From Kiloniella spongiae (GTDB taxonomy: Bacteria > Pseudomonadota > Alphaproteobacteria > Kiloniellales > Kiloniellaceae), in assembly GCF_001026905.1 (NCBI RefSeq), contig NZ_LAQL01000002.1, positions 558,001 through 622,000 of the forward strand: a stretch of DNA of 64,000 nucleotides, given 5' to 3'. Position numbers and translations under genes: made by a program. The notes beneath the pieces were generated by a model that ran no database searches, was not told the origin of the DNA, and saw only the letters and a program-made list of their open reading frames with translations. Positions 20,418 through 29,511 of this stretch are shown here, piece after piece (position 1 is the stretch's first letter; each line of letters opens with the position of its first letter).

Positions 20418-21797
20418 TTATTCCCCAACCATTTCTTTGATCATAGAGTAAACCGCCCTTAAACCAAGAGCTTCCCCGCCTTCCGGTTTTCCTGGAGAGG
20501 AGGCGTTGTTATAAGCCATGACATCAAAATGCGCCCACGGAATATCTTTCTCGACAAACTCTTGCAGATACAGCGCTGCTGTGATCGCCCCGGCATAAGG
20601 ACCGGAAGCAACATTGTTCAAATCAGCAATCTTGCTATCCAGCATTTTGCGATAAGGCTGATGTAACGGCATGCGCCAGACTTCATCACCAGTCTCTACA
20701 GAATGATGACGTAGTTTTTCTGCTGTGCCATCGTCATTACAGAACATCGCAGGTAGATCAGTGCCCAGTGCCACGCGTGCAGCACCTGTTAAGGTAGCAA
20801 AATCAATGATAAGATCCGGTTTTGCACGACTCGCTTCGGCAAGAGCGTCACACAGGACCAAACGACCCTCGGCATCTGTATTTCCGATCTCAACAGTTAA
20901 ACCCTTTCGGGTTTTAATCACGTCAGATGGCCTGAAGGCATTGCCAGCGACAGAATTTTCAACAGCAGGAATAAGAACCCGCAACTGGCAAGGTAGGTCA
21001 CTTTGCATGATCGCAGCAGCAATTCCCAAAACATGTGCAGCACCGCCCATGTCCTTTTTCATCAAGAGCATGCCAGCCGGCGATTTTAAATCCAGGCCAC
21101 CGGTATCAAAACAAACACCTTTGCCCACCAATGTCACCTTGGGGCCCGTATCTCCCCACCTGAAATCAATCAATCGAGGCGCTCGAACAGAAGCTTTACC
21201 AACCTCAAAGATCGCCGGGTAGTTTGCCTCTATGAGCTCGTCGCCAACAATAACATTACAATCAGCTTCATATTCACCAGCAAGCTGGGCTGCCGCCGTT
21301 GCAAGTTCTTCCGGGCCCATGTCATTACTTGGCGTGTTGATAAGATCCCGTGTCAGGTGGACACCGCCAGCAAGGGCCCGAACTTGTGTCTGATCCGCAC
21401 CCTTTGGCCAAACCAGAGTGGAAAGAGTTTTGCTGCTCTCTTTATAGCGCGTGAACTGATAGGTTCCGATCGCCCATCCCAAAGCAACCTGTGTTGCGAT
21501 ATCGGCAGGAAGATCTTCTGCAAGGCAATAAATTCCTTCAGGAAGGCTCTGGCTCAATCCCGCAACTGTCCAAATCCCGGGGACATCACGATCCCCTAAT
21601 CCGACGACAACGGTTCTGATACCACCACTTTGATCAGGAAGAGAGCAAACGGCTCCTTCATCTGCTTTAAATCCATTGGCAATCATCCAAGATGTCCCAT
21701 CGACATTATCTTGGCAGTGATCATCAAATTTCATTTTATTCAAAAATACTAAAGGAATAGTCTGCTTTGATGCAGAATCAATCAGCTGAAAACTCAT
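20418..21797 (-). CDS. M17-family leucyl aminopeptidase
   Basis: A 459-residue dizinc exopeptidase that removes N-terminal residues from peptides in the cytosol. The metal/active-site blocks VGKGVCFDTGGLDLK (224-238), KKDMGGAAHVLG (247-258) and NTDAEGRLVLCDAL (306-319) hold the Lys, Asp and Glu ligands and the catalytic Arg. The N-terminal domain is shorter and less conserved than in PepA, closer to the PepB-like alphaproteobacterial type. It may process peptides imported by the Yej-type transporter nearby, but that link is only inferred from proximity. Confidence 0.92.
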   Translation of the reverse strand: MSFQLIDSASKQTIPLVFLNKMKFDDHCQDNVDGTSWMIANGFKADEGAVCSLPDQSGGIRTVVVGLGDRDVPGIWTVAGLSQSLPEGIYCLAEDLPADIATQVALGWAIGTYQFTRYKESSKTLSTLVWPKGADQTQVRALAGGVHLTRDLINTPSNDMGPEELATAAAQLAGEYEADCNVIVGDELIEANYPAIFEVGKASVRAPRLIDFRWGDTGPKVTLVGKGVCFDTGGLDLKSPAGMLLMKKDMGGAAHVLGIAAAIMQSDLPCQLRVLIPAVENSVAGNAFRPSDVIKTRKGLTVEIGNTDAEGRLVLCDALAEASRAKPDLIIDFATLTGAARVALGTDLPAMFCNDDGTAEKLRHHSVETGDEVWRMPLHQPYRKMLDSKIADLNNVASGPYAGAITAALYLQEFVEKDIPWAHFDVMAYNNASSPGKPEGGEALGLRAVYSMIKEMVGE

Positions 21798-22041
21798 ATT
21801 TTACCTACAAATTACCGGATAGTGACAAGAAAGACAGCGCTTACATAGAAAAGAATGCCGTTGATATTACAGTCAGATAGGGATGAGTGCACAGCTTTTT
21901 TAGGCCGTAAACAATATAAAGCTGCGACAAAACATTGAAAAAGGCACCTACATTTCAACCATTTCCCCTCAACCAGATAATGATGTCTGTACTTCAATAG
22001 TTCCTGATTGTCTCCAGAATGATCAACACGTGATATATGTG
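21798..22041. other. Non-coding gap upstream of the aminopeptidase
   Basis: A 244-base AT-rich stretch between the TAXI protein stop and the aminopeptidase start. I see no gene, RNA motif or clear terminator. It should contain the aminopeptidase promoter. Confidence 0.5.
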
Positions 22042-23232
22042 TTATTCCTCAACGACTTCTTCGCCATCAACAAGTTCACTATCTGTTGATGTGTCATCAT
22101 TACCCACGGTCTCCTTGTCTTCGGTCTGGTCATCTTCGGCAGCACTCATCGGCTCTTCGTCTAAGATTTCATCCTCAAAGGTTTCTTCCTCTTCCGGGAT
22201 CATACCTATTTCCTGATAAAATCTTTTTGCTCCAGGGTGCAAAGGCAAAATCAATCCATCCAATGCCGTTTCTTTAGTAATAAATCGACCAAGTGTATGA
22301 CCTTTTGCAAGGTTTGCCGCGGTTGTTTCATGCCACAATGCTTTGGTTATGCCATAAATCAAATCATCGTCCAGATCCTCACGCACCAGAAATTGTGCCG
22401 GAACCATCAAAGCCAAAGTGTCTGATGTATTTTTATAGGTCCCTACTCCAATCGTTCCCCCCGAAAAGAAAGGGTAGATTTCTTCCAGAATTTCAACATC
22501 TGTTTTACTCAGGGATAAAAGCCTTGCCTTGTGTCGTTCAGTCAGAACAGTGACCAATCTGGCCGGTGTTCCAGCAATGATAAAGAAAGCATCAATCTCA
22601 CCGCTTGTTATCGCTTCGTATGACTCGCTGTCAGACAACGTGAACATCTTTTCTTTCGGGACTCTGACGCCACGGGTTTCCAGTAACAATTGAGCAGCTG
22701 CATTTGTACCGGAACCCGTTGGTCCGATAGAGATATTTTTTTCAGCAAGATCTTCAAGCGAGCGAATGCCACTGTTGATACCGACAACAAGATGCATTGC
22801 TTCCGGATAAAGGTTTGCAACACTTCTCAAATTGCCAATTGCCCCACGCGTACGGAAAACATGTTCGCCTCGCAACGCCCAAAAGACAACATCAGCTTGC
22901 GCGAAGCCCCCTTCAAGCGTGCCATTAGAGATGCCGATAACATTAGACACAGAACCCTGTGTAGAGACACTCACAGATAAAAGGCCGTCAACGCCGCAAC
23001 TTCCACCTTTTTCACATGCACGCGAACCAACTGGCTTACTGATGGAACTGGCAATAATACCACCCAATGGGAAGTAGTTTCCAATGGTCGCCCCGGTTCC
23101 TATTCGAAACACAGGCGTATCCTGAGCAAAACTGATGCTCGAGAATATTGATATACATAGAGTGAAAGCGACAAAAACGAAGTTTTGAAAGTTCTTTAGA
23201 AAGAAACGGTACCTTGAGGACGTCGAAAACAA
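22042..23232 (-). CDS. TAXI-family TRAP-type solute-binding protein with acidic tail
   Basis: A 396-residue exported protein. The signal peptide (to about 36) ends SISFAQ and is followed by FRIGTGATIGNYFPLGG, the TAXI-family start. SIGPTGSGTNAAAQLLLE is the ligand-site block. The last ~60 residues are extremely acidic (runs of Glu and Asp with Thr and Ser), unusual for this family. The start is TTG at 23232, chosen because AAAGG lies eight bases upstream and no ATG precedes the signal peptide. No TRAP membrane gene is next to it, so it is an orphan. Ligands known for some relatives are glutamate or other small acids. Confidence 0.87.
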   Translation of the reverse strand: MFSTSSRYRFFLKNFQNFVFVAFTLCISIFSSISFAQDTPVFRIGTGATIGNYFPLGGIIASSISKPVGSRACEKGGSCGVDGLLSVSVSTQGSVSNVIGISNGTLEGGFAQADVVFWALRGEHVFRTRGAIGNLRSVANLYPEAMHLVVGINSGIRSLEDLAEKNISIGPTGSGTNAAAQLLLETRGVRVPKEKMFTLSDSESYEAITSGEIDAFFIIAGTPARLVTVLTERHKARLLSLSKTDVEILEEIYPFFSGGTIGVGTYKNTSDTLALMVPAQFLVREDLDDDLIYGITKALWHETTAANLAKGHTLGRFITKETALDGLILPLHPGAKRFYQEIGMIPEEEETFEDEILDEEPMSAAEDDQTEDKETVGNDDTSTDSELVDGEEVVEE

Positions 23233-23509
23233 CCGACTGCCTTTCTCTTATAACAGATTAGTCGCTGGGAAGCTTTTCTTATCCTACGACATAACTAGTT
23301 AAAAGTTAATTATAACCTTGTGTCACTATCGATTTTTTTATTACTCAAAAATTCAGCGACCCAAAATGCCTTTTGATGAGATCAAACCTCATAAAAGCAA
23401 AGCCTTCCTCATCCGGATTTCCACCGTTGAATAAGAACCTAGCAATCAATAATGACAGGGAATTGGTATAATTGTGGCAGTAATTGGTGCATCGAGTGAG
23501 AAGTGATAA
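23233..23509. other. Non-coding gap between cbiO and the TAXI gene
   Basis: A 277-base gap following the cobalt operon on the minus strand and preceding the TAXI gene's start. I see no recognisable gene or hairpin terminator. Confidence 0.45.
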
Positions 23510-24169
23510 TCAGGCAGCCTGCTCCATGAGAACACCATCAGACAATTCAACCTGTCGTGTCGCTACTCTGTTCAGAAAGTGATGATTATGCGACACGATG
23601 ATCATGGCCTGCGGTAGTTCTGTCAGCAACGAGATCAAATGTTGCTTCGTGTCCCTGTCCAAGTCATTTGTAGGCTCATCAAGTAAAAGAACTTCTGGTT
23701 CCAACGCCATAACAGTTGCCAGGGCAACCAAACGCTTTTGACCACCAGATAATTTATGCGTAATTCTATCCGCCAGATGCTCCAACCTTAAAAGTTCCAG
23801 TGTCCGCCGAACGATTTCACCAACTTCTTCCGCTGACTTCCCAAGATTCAGAGGGCCAAAGGCAAGATCTTCGGCAACCGTTGGGCAAAAAAGTTGATCA
23901 TCAGGATCTTGAAAAACTAACCCGGCACGGACACGAACATCACGAAAATCTTTTTCTTGCTGCCGCACTGCTCCAAAAGCATGAATTTCGCCGCTGTCAG
24001 GCGTTTCCAGACCATTGATCAAGCGAAGCAGCGTACTCTTCCCAGCGCCATTACTACCTGTTAAAGCGACACGATCTCCCGCATTCAGTTCAAAGTTCAC
24101 ACCTTTGAGGACATCCAAACCACTTGCATAGGAAAAATGCAGACCACGGAGCGAAATCAGCGACGCCAT
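23510..24169 (-). CDS. cbiO: Cobalt ECF transporter ATP-binding protein
   Basis: The ATPase of an energy-coupling-factor importer, 219 residues from the ATG at 24169, which overlaps the cbiQ stop by one base (TGATG). Walker A is GSNGAGKST (38-46), the Q-loop region FQDPDDQLFCPTVAEDLAFG is typical of CbiO, the signature is LSGGQK, and Walker B is LLLDEPTNDLD. A reading from 24217 is open but runs into cbiQ. It is the last gene of the riboswitch-led operon DUF4198-cbiM-NikL-cbiQ-cbiO. Confidence 0.94.
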   Translation of the reverse strand: MASLISLRGLHFSYASGLDVLKGVNFELNAGDRVALTGSNGAGKSTLLRLINGLETPDSGEIHAFGAVRQQEKDFRDVRVRAGLVFQDPDDQLFCPTVAEDLAFGPLNLGKSAEEVGEIVRRTLELLRLEHLADRITHKLSGGQKRLVALATVMALEPEVLLLDEPTNDLDRDTKQHLISLLTELPQAMIIVSHNHHFLNRVATRQVELSDGVLMEQAA

Positions 24170-24954
24170 CAAAAGTACTCTATAGCCAACAGGCCTAAAA
24201 TAACCACAGCAGTACAAACGGCAAAAATACGATCACGCATTTCGATCTTCATATTATTCAAAATATGGAACCGGCCATCGAAGCCCCGACATTTCATAGC
24301 TTCCATAATACGGTCAGATCTTTCAAGACTTCGGACTAACATCATTCCGATCAAGTATCCAATAGAGCGCAATGTATGTATATCCGTCCGGGGGACAAAG
24401 CCACGGGCTTTCATCGCCAGACGCATGGTTTTGTATTCTTTATAGAACACATCAATATAGCGTACAGTAAAAAGGAAAAGGTGTACCAGTTTTGCCGGAA
24501 CTTTAAGGCGATAAAGTGCATGCCCCAAGACCGACGGCTCCATAATCCCCACCAATCCCATCAAAGAAAACAATATCGCATTTGCTTTGAGCCCAACCTC
24601 TGCCGCACGGTAGAGACCTTCTTTACTGGCATCCCATCCCCAGACAGAAAAAAGGGGGTCCCCCGGCATCGTAAAGGGCAGCGTCAGCATCAAGACAACA
24701 ATAAATGAGTCGACAACAACAACCTTGCGGATTGTTGTCCATAGCGGCAAGCGCGAGGACAGCGAGAGCCCCAACCCAATACCAAGAGCAAGGGTAAGAG
24801 CGCTCAAATCGTGCATTGCCGAAATAAGAAACGCAAAGGATACACAGGAAACAAGACGTACGCGCGGATCCAGACTCTTTAAAAATGCTTCAGGTTTACT
24901 CTGTTCATTTTTAACCGTCCAGGATTGCGAAACATCGCCCAAAACCTGTGTCAT
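24169..24954 (-). CDS. cbiQ: Cobalt ECF transporter transmembrane protein
   Basis: A 261-residue T component with several membrane segments that couples the ATPase to the substrate-binding S component. The conserved ATPase-contact motifs are present: KTMRLAMKARGF (about 162-173) and RSLERSDRIMEAMKCRGFDG (about 204-223), the two Ala-Arg-Gly-type coupling helices. The operon position between a CbiM-like protein and CbiO, under a cobalamin riboswitch, supports cobalt as the substrate, with nickel as an alternative. It is translationally coupled to cbiO. Confidence 0.93.
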   Translation of the reverse strand: MTQVLGDVSQSWTVKNEQSKPEAFLKSLDPRVRLVSCVSFAFLISAMHDLSALTLALGIGLGLSLSSRLPLWTTIRKVVVVDSFIVVLMLTLPFTMPGDPLFSVWGWDASKEGLYRAAEVGLKANAILFSLMGLVGIMEPSVLGHALYRLKVPAKLVHLFLFTVRYIDVFYKEYKTMRLAMKARGFVPRTDIHTLRSIGYLIGMMLVRSLERSDRIMEAMKCRGFDGRFHILNNMKIEMRDRIFAVCTAVVILGLLAIEYF

Positions 24955-24955
24955 A

Positions 24956-25603
24956 TTACGCGCCTTTTGTTGTCTTGAAGCGACCCAGAAGGAAAGATGC
25001 TATACCAAAGATTCCAAGGATATAACCAATACCCCCCAGGATATCCTGCATACGACGTTCTTCTTTATATTGTGCCAGTTCTTTGCGCAAAGACCGAACT
25101 TCTTTTGACGTTTTTGAAACAAGCTTCTCTAAAGCAATCTGATCAATGACCACAAAATTGGTATCTGCATCTGACACAACGGGTTGAACCGCAGTATCTT
25201 CATTAGACAATACAGCTTCTGAACTCGATGAAGTATTAGCCGTGCGAACGCTTCCCCCCTCCAGGTCATCCGGCAATTCATCCGCGGTCACCCTGAACGT
25301 CGCAATATGGCCTGCACTTAAATTTGCCCGAAAAATATGATCGATTTTTTTCGTAGCTGTAAAAACAAAAAATCCTTCTTCATCCGTTGTCGTTTCACCG
25401 AGTTTGTTATCTTCCGGGTCAAAAACTTCAACAAGAAGGTTTTTAGCCATATCCCCATTGGAAAACCCAATTTCACCCTCAATCAAATTTCCATCAGGAT
25501 AAGCAGCGGAAATGACTTTATGCCCCCATGCATTGGAATAGAGGCCAAGCGTTAAAAATGATGTCAGCAAGAGTGTCGTAAATTTGAAATTACCGTACAG
25601 CAT
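24956..25603 (-). CDS. NikL/CbiN-like auxiliary protein of the cobalt transporter
   Basis: A 215-residue protein with a signal peptide (about 1-27, ending NAWGH), a periplasmic beta domain of the carboxypeptidase-regulatory/Ig type (NLLVEVFDPEDNKLGETTTDEEG), a Ser/Glu-rich linker and a coiled segment (about 160-185), and one C-terminal membrane helix (GGIGYILGIFGIASFLLG). This architecture fits NikL, the extra component of NikMNQO-type importers, which replaces CbiN. The start at 25603 overlaps the cbiM end by 14 bases and the stop is one base from cbiQ. The exact role of NikL is not well known. Confidence 0.78.
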   Translation of the reverse strand: MLYGNFKFTTLLLTSFLTLGLYSNAWGHKVISAAYPDGNLIEGEIGFSNGDMAKNLLVEVFDPEDNKLGETTTDEEGFFVFTATKKIDHIFRANLSAGHIATFRVTADELPDDLEGGSVRTANTSSSSEAVLSNEDTAVQPVVSDADTNFVVIDQIALEKLVSKTSKEVRSLRKELAQYKEERRMQDILGGIGYILGIFGIASFLLGRFKTTKGA

Positions 25604-26387
25604 TGATCAGCTCCGGTTTAACCTTTGTAATTAATTGAATAGTCGCAGCGGTCAAAATGCCTTCGACAGCCATAACCGGGAAATGTGCAACAATGACAAA
25701 CTCCGCTGCCTTGGCAAACTCATCGCCGGAAAGAGCCAGCGACATTGCAACCATAACCGCGGTAAAGAAAATAGATAAAGATCCACCTAAAAAACCCCAG
25801 AACCCTGCAACAGAAAGAGTTTTTTGACGATAAAGGACATAACCATAGATCATCACCAACGCAAAAAGTGCCAAAGATATGCTGTTCACAGAAACACGCC
25901 ATGTTGCCCCTTCAACCTGATAGGCCTCGTAAAGAGAAACACCCGCCCAGATAGACAATATAAAGAAAATGGCAAACAGGACATCAGCCACAAGCTTGGC
26001 AAGATTTTGTTGTTGGGCAGTAATTCCCCACCGACAGATAAAGAAGACCATTACGGCAGGAAACGCGATATTAACCGCATTCACACCAAGTACGGTCAAG
26101 CCGCCAAAGCCAAAGAAAACAGCCTGCAGCAACAACGCAACAACGAGAGCAGGAAAAGCTGCCCACCCGAGAATAATACCCAGCAATCCGTTTAGGATAA
26201 GATGTACAGAAGAAAAACCAAGTGGCACATGAATCAAGGAAACCACGAAAAAGACAGCAGACAGCACCCCGACACGGGGTAAATCTTCCGGTTCCAGCTT
26301 TTTCAAACTGTAGGCCACACCGGCAGCGGCAATAACGCCACCACCGATGAGAACTGGATTTGATAAGGCACCATCAACGATGTGCAT
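25590..26387 (-). CDS. cbiM: Cobalt ECF transporter substrate-binding membrane protein
   Basis: A 265-residue S component with about seven membrane helices. The N-terminus begins Met-His-Ile (MHIVDGALSNPV); in NikM/CbiM the N-terminal Met and His2 bind the metal, and start choice is thus well supported. Further conserved His occur in SLIHVPLGFSSVHLILNG (about 51-68). This protein determines metal specificity; cobalt is favoured because the operon is led by a cobalamin riboswitch. It begins 12 bases after the DUF4198 stop and overlaps the NikL-like gene. Confidence 0.93.
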   Translation of the reverse strand: MHIVDGALSNPVLIGGGVIAAAGVAYSLKKLEPEDLPRVGVLSAVFFVVSLIHVPLGFSSVHLILNGLLGIILGWAAFPALVVALLLQAVFFGFGGLTVLGVNAVNIAFPAVMVFFICRWGITAQQQNLAKLVADVLFAIFFILSIWAGVSLYEAYQVEGATWRVSVNSISLALFALVMIYGYVLYRQKTLSVAGFWGFLGGSLSIFFTAVMVAMSLALSGDEFAKAAEFVIVAHFPVMAVEGILTAATIQLITKVKPELINAVR

Positions 26388-26399
26388 CGTTATTTATCC

Positions 26400-27191
26400 T
26401 TAATCAATATCACGGGCCTGAACCCAAATGACAGCATCCTGAGAAAGCTCTTTACCTTCATGCTCTTTGTCTGGCCCGACACCAAGAGCAGCAAAGCCCC
26501 AGAATCCTTCTTCGGGAATACCAAAGGTGAAGGTGCCGGATGCATCAGCTAAAATTGCATGCGCAGGTGAAGAAATTTTACCTTCACTTTCAAAGCGGTT
26601 GTTTTCGGGATCTGCGGGATAGTTGAGATATTCAATCTCAATTTCGGCAAAAGGAACAGGTTTCCCGTCGGATAGAACTACCCCAGAGAAAGTCCCCCCT
26701 TCGATAACATTATAAGGTTTTGTCAGAGGACGGATTTCTGTTTTCAATCCTTGGGGTTCTGCCCAGTCCGTTGGAAGATCACCAACATTCACATAGGATT
26801 TTGTGATTTGTTGGATGAAAATATCTTCGCTTGCTTCGTAAAAAGGAGCAGGCTTCAGAACAAAAATATTATCCCCAAGACCACGTAATTTCACAGAAGC
26901 CTCATAGGCTTTTCCTGTATTTTCACGACTGGTCCAGTCGATAATATTCAAGCTATCCATCAGGTTTTTCTTTTTACCCTTGCGAATAACGTAAAACTCT
27001 TCCGGTGTTCCCATTTCCATCACATGGCCTGATTCAGCAGGATGCGTAAATGGCATCTTCAACGTTATTTCCCCGCCCTTTTCAAGCATGGTTTCAGGTG
27101 TAAAAATCAATTGAAAATGTGCTTGAGCACCAGAAATAAATGTTGCCAGTCCCGCAGCAACGGCTCCACAAAAAAGAACTTTTTTCATCAC
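26400..27191 (-). CDS. DUF4198 (NikK-like) periplasmic protein of the cobalt operon
   Basis: A 263-residue exported protein: signal peptide to about residue 24 (SGAQAHF), leaving His as an early mature residue, then a DUF4198/NikK beta domain with THPAESGHVMEMGTPEEFYV and a C-terminal GFAALGVGPDKEHEG. NikK-like proteins accompany Ni/Co ECF transporters and may deliver metal to the M component; this role is proposed rather than proven. It is the first gene of the operon, about 200 bases after a cobalamin riboswitch. A paralogue lies at 31326-32150 behind its own riboswitch. Starts at 27191 or 27188 are equivalent. Confidence 0.87.
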   Translation of the reverse strand: MMKKVLFCGAVAAGLATFISGAQAHFQLIFTPETMLEKGGEITLKMPFTHPAESGHVMEMGTPEEFYVIRKGKKKNLMDSLNIIDWTSRENTGKAYEASVKLRGLGDNIFVLKPAPFYEASEDIFIQQITKSYVNVGDLPTDWAEPQGLKTEIRPLTKPYNVIEGGTFSGVVLSDGKPVPFAEIEIEYLNYPADPENNRFESEGKISSPAHAILADASGTFTFGIPEEGFWGFAALGVGPDKEHEGKELSQDAVIWVQARDID

Positions 27192-27394
27192 GTTCTAAAA
27201 TCCCCCATCTTCAATGCGATTCATTGAAGACAACGTTCCTAAAATAAGCTAATTGGATTCTGAGAGATACGTCAGACATCTCGTCAAAGCATAATACAGA
27301 TATTACTGATTACGCTTATTCCAGCAGCTCGGCTCAAAGGCACGCCACAAACGGATGTCCGTCACCAATGGTACTCCCCGCCCTTTGGTCCAGT

Positions 27395-27585
27395 GACATT
27401 ATGCCGGCAGGTCTCCTGGCTCACGGATCGTTGCTCAATTACCAAACCTTCCCGGCGCCAAACCTTTCGATCTTGCCAGTGGTTATAATTGGTAAGAACT
27501 CACCGTTTACAGTTGCGGGGGCAGCCACGGTTCAAAATCCCCTGATGGGTAGATCTTTCCGTGTTCCCTTTTAATCCCCGGACGA
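27395..27585 (-). promoter_or_regulatory. Cobalamin riboswitch leading the cobalt transport operon
   Basis: On the minus strand the conserved cobalamin aptamer is clear: AGATCTACCCATCAGGGGAT, then CGTGGCTGCCCCCGCAACTG, the ACCACTGG segment and the 3' box GCCAGGAGACCTGCC (27404-27420 region). It would shut the DUF4198-cbiM-NikL-cbiQ-cbiO operon when adenosylcobalamin is abundant. About 200 bases of expression platform remain before the first start at 27191. It shares long identical blocks with the plus-strand riboswitch at 30955-31169. Confidence 0.96.
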
Positions 27586-27767
27586 CTTCATCCAAGGGGA
27601 ACCATGCATGCCGCGAGTTTATGCGCAGAAAAAAAATCCTGCAAGCCCAAGATTTCAATAAACCGAAGAAGACTTGATCGTTCTTGTTGTGTTTTATTTC
27701 TGGGTTTTGCTTAACATCTTATAGAGCCCTTTGCTGCCTATTTTGCTTGGCATTTCAAATCATTCAG

Positions 27768-27783
27768 CATACTTATGAGTATG
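27768..27783. promoter_or_regulatory. Dyad next to the TetR gene, possible operator
   Basis: CATACTTATGAGTATG has six-base arms CATACT and AGTATG around a four-base spacer and ends eight bases before the TetR start. Palindromes at this position often serve autoregulation by TetR proteins. No experimental or comparative support is available here. Confidence 0.45.
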
Positions 27784-27790
27784 TCTTTGA

Positions 27791-28402
27791 ATGAGTTCGA
27801 TACGAGTAAAAATGATGTCCCCTTCAAAAACCACATCAAAACCCTTAAACGGCGGTCAGGTTTGGCTTAATGCAGCCACGGAAATTTTGTCCGAAGAAGG
27901 ATTTCAGGCCCTTAATATTCCCCGTTTATGCCAAAAACTTCAATTAACCAAAGGTAGTTTTTACCACCACTTCAAAAACTTCGCGACATTCAAGCAGGAC
28001 CTGCTCGCCTTTTGGGAAAAGGATTTTACCCAGGACATATTTGATGAAATAAAAGAAGTCGAGGACCCCGAGGCCCAGTATGAAATGCTTTTCAACCTCG
28101 CCTTCGAAAAAGATCTCGCGGTAGATTTAGCCATACGTTCCTGGGCACAGGCAGATAATCAGGTCAAAGACATTGTCTCTAAAGTAGATGAAATGCGCAT
28201 TGGCATTCTGACCGAAATGTATCAAAAAACGTCTGATCTGTCTCAGGAAGCTGCACGTAACTATGCCGTGATCGATTATACAGGCTATATCGGGTTCTAC
28301 AGCTTGTTTCCTGATGCTCCAGATAGTTGGGCACGTGACCTCGCCTCTATTCAGACAAGGTCACTTCTTGCTGATAGTAAAATGACGCGTGGCAAGTTAT
28401 AA
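27791..28402 (+). CDS. TetR-family transcriptional regulator
   Basis: A 203-residue regulator. The N-terminal HTH covers about residues 23-70 (WLNAATEILSEEGFQALNIP, then KLQLTKGSFYHHFKN), which is the TetR recognition helix region. The C-terminal ligand domain is mostly helical and has no assignable ligand. The start could be ATG at 27791 or the ATGs at 27812/27815; none has a good ribosome site. It is divergent from the cobalt operon, with the riboswitch between them, so it could control either itself or that operon's promoter. Confidence 0.87.
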   Translation: MSSIRVKMMSPSKTTSKPLNGGQVWLNAATEILSEEGFQALNIPRLCQKLQLTKGSFYHHFKNFATFKQDLLAFWEKDFTQDIFDEIKEVEDPEAQYEMLFNLAFEKDLAVDLAIRSWAQADNQVKDIVSKVDEMRIGILTEMYQKTSDLSQEAARNYAVIDYTGYIGFYSLFPDAPDSWARDLASIQTRSLLADSKMTRGKL

Positions 28403-28467
28403 CTTTTCAGAGAACTCAGAAACGTCATCGCCAAGCATAATCAGTAGAGTTTTTATTGCCCCAGAAA

Positions 28468-29430
28468 TTAATGAGTAAGCTCTGATTTTTTTGGTGCAGC
28501 TTTTGCCTGTCGTAAACTAGCCAGTGTCAATCCGTAAATGCTAAGTACAACAATAAGCAATGCTACAATTTGGTAAATTTCAATTGTGTCATGTAAAAAG
28601 ATTACAGCCAACACCATCGTTAGACCTGGCCAAGGCGTGGTTATTGAGCTGGCCAAAGACACATCAATATGTCGAACAGCGTAAAACCATACGATCAATT
28701 CAAGAAAATAAACAAACCCCATAACAGCTGATATAGGGTGAAGAATTACATCAACTGCATTCATTATTTTTGATGGTTCAGCAATAATAACAACAACACA
28801 CAAAAAAGCAGTCGAAATTGCCACGCGGAAAAACGTAACTTGTACTGGGGTGATGGCAGTACGGCTCAATTCTTCTTTAATAATGACATGCGCTATGCTC
28901 CAGAGTAACGGCACACCTAAAGATACAAGAAACCAGAATGATAGACCCGCCATCTGAAAAGTGCCTCCCGTTCCAAGATAATATAGCGAACCGATTAGTA
29001 TTCCTGTCAGGATCAGTTCCAAAAGGGATTTTTGTCGCTTAAAGAATACTCTTTCCCACAAAATAGCGAATAAGGGATAAGCTTGAATCGCAATGGCAGC
29101 ATTTGTTGCCCCGGCCTTCTCAACACTCAAAACATAAAGATAAGTTGATAAGCCGAACAATACCCCAGTAAAGAGGCCCATCAGGATCATCCGCCTCCGC
29201 TCCTTTTGCGATAGATTCAATCCCAGAATCCCTCTAGTCCCCGTTTTCAGCTCAAACCAAAAAACTGGCAAAGCAAAAACCACCTGCCAAACTGATAAAG
29301 CAAATGCAAAAGATAGCGCCCCAACCTCAGGAGAACGAAGATTAGAGATGATCGGCATGGCACCAAGCAGTGCCAAACTAACTAAAGATAAAACGATGCC
29401 TTTTCCAACAGAAGTTGATGTAAGTGCCAT
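28468..29430 (-). CDS. EamA-type DMT transporter
   Basis: A 320-residue integral membrane protein with about ten hydrophobic helices in two EamA repeats (first about 10-145, second about 160-305), the drug/metabolite transporter layout. Most members export amino acids, metabolites or drugs; the substrate cannot be read from sequence. It is divergent from a MocR-type regulator with an 81-base spacer, a common pairing in which the regulator controls the transporter. The ATG at 29430 opens MALTSTSVGKG. Confidence 0.88.
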   Translation of the reverse strand: MALTSTSVGKGIVLSLVSLALLGAMPIISNLRSPEVGALSFAFALSVWQVVFALPVFWFELKTGTRGILGLNLSQKERRRMILMGLFTGVLFGLSTYLYVLSVEKAGATNAAIAIQAYPLFAILWERVFFKRQKSLLELILTGILIGSLYYLGTGGTFQMAGLSFWFLVSLGVPLLWSIAHVIIKEELSRTAITPVQVTFFRVAISTAFLCVVVIIAEPSKIMNAVDVILHPISAVMGFVYFLELIVWFYAVRHIDVSLASSITTPWPGLTMVLAVIFLHDTIEIYQIVALLIVVLSIYGLTLASLRQAKAAPKKSELTH

Positions 29431-29456
29431 AAGAAAACCCCGTCACCTATTGCTTA

Positions 29457-29490
29457 ATTGCACTTATTATTGATATTATTATTGCACTTA
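29457..29490. promoter_or_regulatory. Direct repeat between MocR regulator and transporter
   Basis: ATTGCACTTA occurs at 29457-29466 and again at 29481-29490, 24 bases apart. A reversed TAAGTGC lies at 29421-29427 inside the transporter start. MocR proteins often bind directly repeated half sites, so this is a candidate operator for the divergent pair. Confidence 0.45.
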
Positions 29491-29511
29491 AACAATTAAA
29501 ACATTGATCTG

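Noticed and set aside
24137..24445. Open frames opposite cbiQ and cbiO
   Set aside because: Antisense shadows of well-conserved transporter genes.
27368..27574. A 68-residue open frame on the plus strand inside the riboswitch region
   Set aside because: It lies opposite the conserved cobalamin aptamer, so its open frame reflects RNA conservation, not coding.
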